7,875 nt of DNA from an uncultured Eubacteriales bacterium (GTDB lineage: Bacteria > Bacillota > Clostridia > Oscillospirales > Acutalibacteraceae), in NCBI GenBank assembly GCA_934476025.1, contig CAKSNI010000042.1, positions 1 to 7,875 on the forward strand, given 5' to 3'. Made by a program: the position numbers and the translations under genes. Below are positions 1-5,960 of the stretch, in pieces. The notes under the pieces were generated by a model that saw only the letters and a program-made list of their open reading frames with translations, did no database searches and had not been told where the DNA came from. The number at the start of each line of letters is the position of its first letter. Position 1 is the stretch's first letter.

Positions 1-761
1 AAGTTATCCACCGCCACACTGTGATTTTCGTCATGCAGTTCCTCGTGTACGCTGTCTAAAAAGGCATAGCAGACATCGGTGGCAATGTTCATTTTCCGAA
101 TGCCGGCGGCAATGGCCTGCCGAATCTGATCATTCGGAATGCCCGATCCCCCGTGGAGAACCAGCGGAATATTTCCGGTTGCTTCCCGGATGGCATGAAT
201 GCGTTCAATATCCAGTTTCGGCGGTTTTTTGTACCGACCGTGGGCATTGCCGACCAGCACCGCCAGGCAGGCTACGCCCGTTTCCCGAACAAACCGCGCT
301 GCGTCCTCCGGCCGGGTGAATTCATCCATTCCGTCATCTTTGGCCAGCCCGATGTGGCCGAGTTCCCCCTCCACACCGATCTGAAGATACCGGCAGGTAT
401 CAGCCACCCGTTTGGTCAGCGCAATATTTTCCTCCAAAGGAAGGGTGGAACCGTCCAGCATGATGCCGGTTGCACCCCAGCGCAGGGCCCGGGTTGTTTC
501 CAGTTCGCTCGGGCCGTGATCCAGATGGAAACAAATCGGGACACTTGCCTTTCGGGCAGCGGCCACCACCACCGGTGCCAGATAATACCCGGCTTCCTCT
601 TTAAAAAGACGCGGGTATATCTGCATGATAATCGGTGCTCTGGCTTTCTCGGCGGCAGCAACAACCCCCATGGCGGTTTCCATGTTGTACACATTAAAGG
701 CCGGAATACAAAATCCGCCTTTTTCCGCCATCTCCAGCACCGTTTGTAAACGAACCAACAT
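1..761 (-). CDS. Class II ketose-bisphosphate aldolase (GatY/KbaY/FbaA-like), partial at its C-terminus
   Basis: Zinc-dependent TIM-barrel aldolase, expected to split a ketose (bis)phosphate into dihydroxyacetone phosphate and an aldehyde in the cytoplasm. 253 codons are visible from the ATG at 761; GatY/KbaY relatives are about 285 residues, so roughly 30 are missing beyond the left edge. Visible motifs fit the family: PAFNVYN (20-26), HLDHG (79-83) with the likely catalytic Asp81 and zinc ligand His82, EGELG (131-135), GNAHGRYKKPPKLD (171-184) with zinc ligand His174, HGGSGIP (203-209) with zinc ligand His203, and the phosphate-binding NIAT (225-228). The start is supported by GAGGA about 10 bases upstream, in the 16-base gap after the Fe-S gene. 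It is the last visible gene of the minus-strand operon. Family assignment is firm; the natural substrate (tagatose-, fructose- or another ketose phosphate) is not determined. Confidence 0.93.
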   Translation of the reverse strand, partial: MLVRLQTVLEMAEKGGFCIPAFNVYNMETAMGVVAAAEKARAPIIMQIYPRLFKEEAGYYLAPVVVAAARKASVPICFHLDHGPSELETTRALRWGATGIMLDGSTLPLEENIALTKRVADTCRYLQIGVEGELGHIGLAKDDGMDEFTRPEDAARFVRETGVACLAVLVGNAHGRYKKPPKLDIERIHAIREATGNIPLVLHGGSGIPNDQIRQAIAAGIRKMNIATDVCYAFLDSVHEELHDENHSVAVDN

Positions 762-777
762 CGCTTTTTTCCTCTTT

Positions 778-1857
778 TCAGCCCAAAATCAATTCTTCTA
801 CCGAAAGAATGCGGACGGAATCCTGGTTCACACTCTGCAGCGCTTTGGTTTCACTTACCGAAGCACTGATTACCGTATCAGCCCCGACCCCTCTCACATT
901 GGCCAGACGGTCGGCAGCCACCTTGGTAATCACCTCCGGCATCCATTGCGCCATCAGAATATTGCCGGCCCACATGGTGTCTTTCCCAAAGCAAAGCATT
1001 TCCGAAAGGTCGGCGTAGGCCGAAATCAAGCTGCGCGGTTCTTCGGTTTCCTTTAAATCACGGGCCAGCTGGAACGGATCCTGATACACCGCCCGGATTC
1101 CGGTTTTTGCGGTCTTCAGACTACCGTTTTTCACGCAGTTGGCCAGGAAGGTCGTATAGGTCACAACGCCGGCATTCAGCGTCACTTCCCATTCCTTATA
1201 TTCGCGTTTGAAAACTTTGGCATCCTGCGGATCATAAACAATCACCTGAGAATAGTCGTTAAGCTGTTCGGCGCATTTCTGCATCATTTCCTTGGTTTCA
1301 CCGGCAGCGCCGATCAGGTATTCCAGCTGCCACCCCGACGGGCGTTCATCCGCAAGAACCGTAAAGGCGATTCCGGTTTTTTCCAACGCGCCAATCGCCC
1401 GAACGGCAAATTCCGGTGCCATATACCGGGCGTCCACCCCCAAAAACAGCAGGGTATCGGTTTTGGCGGAATGTTTTTGGATCTGCTTTTGAAGCGATGC
1501 ATCCAATTCGGTTTTGCCGTAGGCATTGCCGTTCTGAAGGCAGGCATCCACCAGTTTTTCAATATAAGCCGGCAGTTTTCCCTGCATAGCGGCATCCAGC
1601 CGGGCCTCCTTGGTGAACATCACCGGATCCCAACCCGTTACACACTCTTTGGTGCAGGCACCGCAGCAGGCACATTCGTACAGATTGTCGGCCACTTCTT
1701 CGATTCCGTAAACCCCACGGTTCACAAGCGACAGCCCCAATGCTCTGGCACGGGCGGTATTTCTTTCCAATCCGGTTGCATTGCCGATGGGGCAAATGTG
1801 CCGGCACATCCAGCAAAAACGGCAGGAATCTACATGTTTTTTGGCATTTTCGGTCAT
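778..1857 (-). CDS. Two-[4Fe-4S] iron-sulfur protein (GlpC/GlcF/HdrBC-like) with degenerate CCG domains
   Basis: Electron-transfer partner, by family analogy, of the FAD oxidase encoded 18 bases upstream: GlcD-GlcF, GlpA-GlpC and Hdr-like complexes pair a flavoprotein with such a subunit to pass electrons to quinone or another carrier. The 359-residue protein has two ferredoxin-type motifs near the N-terminus, Cys12-x2-Cys15-x2-Cys18-x3-Cys22-Pro and Cys62-x2-Cys65-x2-Cys68-x3-Cys72, enough for two [4Fe-4S] clusters. The remaining residues keep the outline of two CCG (cysteine-rich) domains, but the signature cysteines are replaced: FLGVDARY (138-145) for FPGCxxxY, DERPSG (170-175) for DxxCCG, QDPFQL (259-264) for DPCHL, MWAG (295-298) for CCGxGG, and SVSET (333-337) for CPxC. 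No transmembrane segment or signal peptide is apparent. A purine-rich GGGGGAAGAG lies just before the start. Family firm, partner inferred from adjacency. Confidence 0.88.
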   Translation of the reverse strand: MTENAKKHVDSCRFCWMCRHICPIGNATGLERNTARARALGLSLVNRGVYGIEEVADNLYECACCGACTKECVTGWDPVMFTKEARLDAAMQGKLPAYIEKLVDACLQNGNAYGKTELDASLQKQIQKHSAKTDTLLFLGVDARYMAPEFAVRAIGALEKTGIAFTVLADERPSGWQLEYLIGAAGETKEMMQKCAEQLNDYSQVIVYDPQDAKVFKREYKEWEVTLNAGVVTYTTFLANCVKNGSLKTAKTGIRAVYQDPFQLARDLKETEEPRSLISAYADLSEMLCFGKDTMWAGNILMAQWMPEVITKVAADRLANVRGVGADTVISASVSETKALQSVNQDSVRILSVEELILG

Positions 1858-1875
1858 GACTCTTCCCCCTATCGA

Positions 1876-3305
1876 TTACAGACCCAGTTTAAACGGATTC
1901 ATAATTCCGTTCGGATCCAATTTTTCCTTCAGTCCTTCAAACACCTGCATAGCCGGGCCATACTGTTCCTTCATCAGGCGGCCGAGTTTGATGCCGACCC
2001 CGTGGTGATCGTTGACCACGCCGCCGTGAGCCAAGGCCGTCCGGACCCCGCAGGTCCAGATCTGCTGATGCAGACGAAGGGCTTCCACCGGATCCTGAGG
2101 AACATCTTTACCGTCTACAATGAAGCGATCATAAACCATCGCTCCCCATTCATACCAGTGTGAGAAGTGGGCAATAAATTTTGCCTGCGGGAAATTGGTT
2201 TCGATGGCTTCCTTCATAGCCCAGTAAATCTCTTCGATTTTTCCGTAGGGGGCAATGGTATCCATCGTTCCGAACATCTGCGGGATATCCATCATGTACC
2301 CCGGATAGAAGAAGGTGATTTTTTCCTTCCACCATTTTTCGCCGTATTCGCTGCCCATATCTTCGGCCCCGTATTTGCGGAAGGTATCAAGCAGAATTTT
2401 TTCTTCTACTTCCACCATTTCCTTGACGCCTTCATAGGCAACATTCATGAAGGCCCCCTGGCGTTCCACCCCGACGATCTTTTTGATCAGCGAAGCGGTT
2501 TCGGCCGGGTCATACAGCCGCATGACCGACGGTTTGAACTTTTGAAGCAGTTCCCGGGCAGCCTTGAACGCCCCGGTCATATCCTGGAACAAAAATCCGC
2601 GGAAACGGCGTTCTTCCGGCTGATCGAAAATGCGGATCTGCGCTTTGGTAATCACCCCGAGGGTGCCTTCGGAACCGATGAAAATCTGGTTAAGATCCGG
2701 ACCGGCCGCGTGCTTGGGCGCACTGGAGGTTTTGATGATATCCCCGTTCGGGAGAACCACTTCCATCTGCAGAACCATATCGTCGATTTTCCCGTATTTA
2801 GTGGAAACAACCCCGATCCCGCGATGGGCAGGAATCCGCCGACAGTGGAGCAGGTCAGAGAAGAGGGATAATGCATGGTAGCCTTTCCCACTTCATTGGC
2901 CGCCCATTCGATGTGTTTGTAAATGGCACCGGTACCGCATTCAATGTACATGGCTTCGGTGTTGACTTCGTAAATCTGATTCATCCGCTTGGTATCCAGC
3001 ACAATTCCGCCGCATACCGGGATGGCACCGCCCTGGGTTCCGCCACCGCCGCCCCAGGTTGTTACCGGGATTTTATAATAGTTGGCGATTTTCAGCACCT
3101 TGGAGGTTTCCTGAGCATCCTTCGGGGCAACTACAAAATCCGCTTCCGGCATCATGCGGCCGCGGTCGGCCCACATCCGGGAAAGCCAGTAGTAGTCCAC
3201 ACTGTGAGTCAGTTTATCGATTGGTTTGGTGGAACAGTTTTCGGTTCCGACCGCGTCTTCCAGCTCGGTCAGAATCATGGCAGTTAAAAATTCATTCGTT
3301 TGCAT
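1876..3305 (-). pseudogene. FAD-linked oxidase (GlcD/AGPS-like, COG0277), interrupted by a -1 frameshift
   Basis: Flavoprotein of the PCMH/VAO superfamily that oxidises a hydroxy-acid or similar substrate, probably with the downstream Fe-S protein. It is split between two frames: the N-terminal part is open from the ATG at 3305 to a stop at 2652, and the rest is open in another frame down to the stop at 1876 (its first ATG is at 2778). Homology passes from one frame to the other near 2829. Adding one G there (CTG CCC becomes CTG GCC) restores a continuous 476-residue protein of normal family length. In the restored protein the FAD-binding domain includes PEADFVVAP (53-61), the TTWGGGGGTQGG loop (82-93), STVGG (153-157) and GSEGTLGVIT (211-220). 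The C-terminal domain has DHHGVG (433-438), like the AGPS HHHGVG motif, and LDPNGIMNP (463-471). AAGGAG precedes the start. Unless the shift is a sequencing or assembly error, no full-length product is made. AGPS-like or glycolate/lactate-oxidase-like substrates are both possible. Confidence 0.88.
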
Positions 3306-3359
3306 TCCTGTATCTCCTTCATAAAAAATTGTGACAGCAGCCGGTTGGCCCGGCCGGAA

Positions 3360-4760
3360 TTACCGGTTCAGCGGATCGGGGGTAAGAGCCGGAAAATACC
3401 GGCAAAATTCCCGGATTTCCGCGGTGTAATCGCCCTCGATTTCCGCAAAGTGGTGAATGTACGGACCGTCGATCAGCCGATCCTCCCAGGCCTGCAGATT
3501 TTCAAATTCTCCCCACAAATAGGTCCCGTGGGTCTGCGGACCGTCGGTCGTATGGCAGGTTCCCGCCAGAATGAGATAATTGCCCTTTTCCTGATCCAGA
3601 CGGGCAACGGTATAGGTGCCGTCTTTGGCCCGGAACCACTGCTGCTGATTCACGAGTTCCGCCGGGCAGTCGGGTGCCTTCACCGAAAGCGGGAAGGGAC
3701 CACAGTGCCAGAGCAGTTCGGCATTTTTGTTTTGCGGATGCCGCACGGTAAATTCTCCGAGGAAGGGGCGCTTTTCGCCAAACGCGGCGCTTTCCAGCAA
3801 TTTCATAGTCAAAGCGCAATGCATATCGCTTTCGCAACTCACCACATAACCGAGATCGTTAAGAACCGAATACACGGCACAGGGAGCCAATCCGTCAAAA
3901 AGCTGCGGCGTGGCCGTCCAGCATTCCGCCGAAATCACATCCAGCCGGAATTCTTCAAACAAGTCCATATAGGTCACTACCAGACAGGCCATCCGTTCAA
4001 GGTAATCGGGGGTCAGTTCATCCATCTGATACCGCTGACGGAAATGACGGACATATTTTTCGATTTCCCCGGTTTTTTCCACCCGGTTTTTTTGGAAACG
4101 ATCCTGCAGAACCGCCAGGTTAATCGGAATGATTTTCAGACCGAAACGATCCATCAGTTCGGCCTCGTTCCAAATGACCGAAAAGAAGGGCTGCGGACGG
4201 ATCCCCACCTGACCGACCCGGATGCCGGTGAAGTTCTTCACCATGTTTACCACCCTTAAGTAGGTTTCGAATCCGTTTTTGAATTCCTCGGAGTCAATTC
4301 GGCAGCAGGGAAGATGGGAAAAAGGAATATTGTACCGCTGCAGCTGCCGGGATACCCCGAAAATGCCGCACTGGGAATCGGTCGGCCGCATTCCGTGTTC
4401 ATAATATTCATCGTCCAGCGGTGCATAAATACATACCGGTTTTCCGAGTGCTTTGGCCACATCGGCCGCCAACTCTTCGTTGCCGAAATTGGCATTGATG
4501 ATGAGAATGCCGTCTACTTTTTCGTTTTGGAAGCGTTCAATAACCTGCTCACCCGACGCATCGTCGAACATCAAATCCTCATTTCCAAGCCCGCGGATAT
4601 CCACAAATTCCACATGAGGACCGGCAAAATGCTCCTCAATACAGGCAACGCATTCTCTTCCCCGGCGTTCGGCCGATGACCAGGTCAAAAAGGTTTTCGG
4701 CGGTCGATCGGTGGTATTGCGCCGCATCGGAGCCAAGCCGATTCGAATTTTCTGCTGCAT
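3360..4760 (-). CDS. L-fucose/L-arabinose isomerase-family protein
   Basis: Cytoplasmic sugar isomerase-like protein of 466 residues, probably interconverting an aldose and a ketose with a divalent metal such as Mn2+. It is shorter than E. coli FucI (about 590) and resembles the compact FucI/AraA-like group. The N-terminal region has alternating Rossmann-like segments (RIGLAPMRR 6-14, VDGILIINANFG 82-93, PVCIYAPLDDE 108-118). Candidate metal ligands, by comparison with the family, are Glu279 in ISAECWT, Asp312 in SCESDMH and a histidine in LLWHCGPFP (His352) or GPYIHH (His436/437). The frame is open upstream to an ATG at 4847, but the ATG at 4760 is preferred: it has AAAGGAAAGAGG 8 bases upstream and the protein starts at the family's first beta strand. 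It is the first gene of the operon, with a promoter about 110 bases upstream, divergent from the RpiR regulator. The family is fairly sure; the exact sugar is unknown and a non-isomerase role is possible. Confidence 0.87.
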   Translation of the reverse strand: MQQKIRIGLAPMRRNTTDRPPKTFLTWSSAERRGRECVACIEEHFAGPHVEFVDIRGLGNEDLMFDDASGEQVIERFQNEKVDGILIINANFGNEELAADVAKALGKPVCIYAPLDDEYYEHGMRPTDSQCGIFGVSRQLQRYNIPFSHLPCCRIDSEEFKNGFETYLRVVNMVKNFTGIRVGQVGIRPQPFFSVIWNEAELMDRFGLKIIPINLAVLQDRFQKNRVEKTGEIEKYVRHFRQRYQMDELTPDYLERMACLVVTYMDLFEEFRLDVISAECWTATPQLFDGLAPCAVYSVLNDLGYVVSCESDMHCALTMKLLESAAFGEKRPFLGEFTVRHPQNKNAELLWHCGPFPLSVKAPDCPAELVNQQQWFRAKDGTYTVARLDQEKGNYLILAGTCHTTDGPQTHGTYLWGEFENLQAWEDRLIDGPYIHHFAEIEGDYTAEIREFCRYFPALTPDPLNR

Positions 4761-4868
4761 AAAAAAGCCTCTTTCCTTTCGGGGAAAAATATGATATACT
4801 GTGTTCACGGGGGCATCGGAATATTTTTCCGAAAATTCCGCAAACACCCCGGGAGCCCGGTTTTCCTG
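4761..4868 (-). other. 5' leader of the isomerase operon, with a small stem-loop
   Basis: Predicted transcribed leader of about 108 bases between the inferred start near 4868 and the isomerase ATG. On the transcript it contains CGGAA-AAATA-TTCCG, a perfect 5-bp stem (4817-4831). Flanking CGGGG/CCCCG and GTGTT/AACAC blocks could form longer, mutually competing pairings. No known riboswitch class was recognised and there is no U-tailed terminator on this strand. Whether it is regulatory is unknown. Confidence 0.3.
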
Positions 4869-4874
4869 CCCTTC

Positions 4875-4903
4875 ATTCTACACCAAGCACCCCGGAAAAT
4901 CAA
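4875..4903 (-). promoter_or_regulatory. Sigma-A promoter of the isomerase operon
   Basis: On the minus strand, TTGATT (-35, 4898-4903) and TAGAAT (-10, 4875-4880) are separated by exactly 17 bases. Each hexamer is close to the sigma-A consensus, and transcription would begin near 4868. It points at the isomerase gene, and palindrome 1 lies 8 bases upstream of the -35 box. No experimental support is available from the sequence. Confidence 0.62.
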
Positions 4904-4911
4904 TAGGTTTT

Positions 4912-4926
4912 TGAAAAAATATTTCA
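4912..4926. promoter_or_regulatory. Putative RpiR operator 1 (TGAAA-N5-TTTCA)
   Basis: The palindrome TGAAAAAATATTTCA has five-base arms and a five-base A/T centre. It is one of two such sites in the divergent intergenic region. It sits immediately upstream of the -35 of the minus-strand operon promoter, a position that suits an activator or a looping repressor. RpiR-family regulators commonly bind A/T-rich GAAA...TTTC palindromes, so the adjacent regulator is the likely ligand; binding is inferred. Confidence 0.55.
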
Positions 4927-4958
4927 TTTATTTTTGATTTTATTTCATATTTTCGCCA

Positions 4959-4979
4959 AAATGAAAATTATTTTCATTT
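4959..4979. promoter_or_regulatory. Putative RpiR operator 2 (21-bp perfect palindrome)
   Basis: AAATGAAAAT and ATTTTCATTT are perfect 10-bp inverted arms around one central T. The core TGAAA-ATTAT-TTTCA (4962-4976) matches operator 1 in arms and spacing. It ends 2 bases before the AGGAGG ribosome binding site of the RpiR gene, so binding here would most naturally block expression of the regulator itself (autoregulation). No convincing rightward promoter was found around it; the region is too A/T-rich to choose one. Confidence 0.65.
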
Positions 4980-4992
4980 GCAGGAGGTTTCT

Positions 4993-5832
4993 ATGAAATC
5001 GGTTTTATTGACCATTCGTACCCATATGCGGGATTTTGGCCCGGGCGAACGCCGGATTGCCAACGCTCTGCTGCAGGATCCGAAAGCGGTTCTGCCCCTT
5101 TCGATTTCTCAATTTGCCGATCTGACCGACAGCGGTGCCGCCACCGTAGTCCGGTTTGTTAAAAAGATCGGGTTTTCGGGGTATCAATCCTTTAAGATTG
5201 CCCTGGCGCAGGAGCTTTCCAATATCTCCGATGAGCCGAAACAGATTTCCCGGGACGACAGTTGTTACGATATGTTCAGCAAGCGCATTGCCGATATTCG
5301 CATTGCCCTGGAACGCACCCGGGAGGTACTGGATGCAGAGGTAATGGAAGAAATCGCCGTTCGCCTGATGCACGCCGGGCGCATTCTGATTTTCGGGCTG
5401 GGCAATTCTGCCCCGATTGCGATGGACGCCCAACACAAATTCATGCGTCTGGGGTTGGACGCTACTGCGATTTATGACAATCATATGCAGGCGCTGTGTG
5501 CTTCCCATACCAATAAGCAATGCGTGGTTATCGGAATTTCCCACTCGGGGGCCTCCCGGGATATTGTAGAATCCCTTCGGTTGGCCCATTCCATGGGGGC
5601 CTTTACCGTCGGGATTACCAATTACAATGCCTCCCCCATTACCGAAGTGGCCGATCTTTGCCTGTTTACCCGATCCGATGAAACGGTTCATTCCATTCTG
5701 GCCATGAGTTCCCGGATTGCTCAGCTCACCATTTTTGACGCCCTTTACACCTATATGATTGCCGGGATGGGGCGGCGTGCGGTGGAAGCCATTCATGCTA
5801 CCGAAACCGCTCTGAGGGAAAAGAAACTATAA
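4993..5832 (+). CDS. RpiR/MurR-family transcriptional regulator (HTH + SIS)
   Basis: Cytoplasmic DNA-binding regulator of 279 residues, the usual length for the family. The N-terminal HTH_6 domain covers about residues 1-77, with the helix-turn-helix around LSISQFADLTDSGAATVVRF (36-55) followed by KKIGFSGYQSFK. The C-terminal SIS domain (about 121-245) includes ILIFGLGNSA (131-140) and the phosphosugar-binding loop GISHSGASRD (181-190), so the effector is probably a sugar phosphate. The ATG at 4993 is chosen over an upstream in-frame TTG at 4978 because AGGAGG (4982-4987) lies 5 bases before it and would otherwise be inside the gene. It is divergent from the isomerase operon, which it most likely controls together with its own gene through the two palindromes at 4912-4979. 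The family is certain; repressor or activator mode and effector are inferred or unknown. Confidence 0.94.
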   Translation: MKSVLLTIRTHMRDFGPGERRIANALLQDPKAVLPLSISQFADLTDSGAATVVRFVKKIGFSGYQSFKIALAQELSNISDEPKQISRDDSCYDMFSKRIADIRIALERTREVLDAEVMEEIAVRLMHAGRILIFGLGNSAPIAMDAQHKFMRLGLDATAIYDNHMQALCASHTNKQCVVIGISHSGASRDIVESLRLAHSMGAFTVGITNYNASPITEVADLCLFTRSDETVHSILAMSSRIAQLTIFDALYTYMIAGMGRRAVEAIHATETALREKKL

Positions 5833-5837
5833 TTTTC

Positions 5838-5856
5838 TCCGTTTTTCGGAATTTTT
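5838..5856 (+). terminator. Weak terminator-like hairpin after the RpiR gene
   Basis: A 4-bp stem TCCG/CGGA with a TTTTT loop is followed by A and five T, starting 5 bases after the stop codon. The stem is short, so termination would be inefficient. The stronger hairpin at 5912 could also stop read-through from this gene. Confidence 0.28.
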
Positions 5857-5861
5857 CGCCC

Positions 5862-5890
5862 TTGACTTTTTGAAGAACTGTCCTTATAAT
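5862..5890 (+). promoter_or_regulatory. Near-consensus sigma-A promoter of the FAD-dependent dehydrogenase
   Basis: TTGACT (5862-5867) and a perfect TATAAT (5885-5890) are separated by 17 bases. Transcription should start around 5896-5898, giving a leader of roughly 64 bases that includes the hairpin at 5912-5939. It is the strongest promoter in the window by eye. Confidence 0.85.
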
Positions 5891-5911
5891 AAATTGTAAG
5901 AATCAAAAAGA

Positions 5912-5947
5912 CCCCGTTTGCGTTCTTACGCAGGCGGGGCATTTTTT
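5912..5947 (+). terminator. Intrinsic terminator hairpin in the leader (possible attenuator)
   Basis: The arms CCCCGTTTGCGT (5912-5923) and ACGCAGGCGGGG (5928-5939) pair along all 12 positions (two G-U) around a TCTT loop, followed by CA and six T. This is a classic Rho-independent terminator. It lies downstream of the promoter at 5862 and directly before the GGGAGG ribosome binding site (5948-5953), so it would act on the dehydrogenase's own transcript unless overcome. It could also stop read-through from the RpiR gene. An upstream GTAAGAA (5896-5902) is complementary to TTCTTAC (5923-5929) across the loop. Confidence 0.72.
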
Positions 5948-5960
5948 GGGAGGATTTGCC

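Noticed and set aside
739..761. Catabolite-repression (cre)-like TGTAAACGAACC at the start of the aldolase gene
   Set aside because: It departs from the cre palindrome in its second half, lies inside the coding region, and is not next to a promoter.
2822..2840. Programmed ribosomal frameshifting in the FAD oxidase
   Set aside because: No slippery heptamer (X XXY YYZ) or internal Shine-Dalgarno/stop arrangement is seen at the junction, and this enzyme family is not known to use recoding. A one-base loss is simpler.
3300..4259. Long plus-strand open frame (about 319 codons) opposite the isomerase gene
   Set aside because: The translation is rich in Arg, His, Phe and Pro with no family motif. 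The minus strand carries a clear isomerase-like protein with a ribosome binding site, so this is an antisense shadow.
4761..4847. Upstream ATG at 4847 as the start of the isomerase-like protein
   Set aside because: The extra 29 residues have no family similarity and no good ribosome binding site precedes them. The ATG at 4760 has AAAGGAAAGAGG at the right distance.
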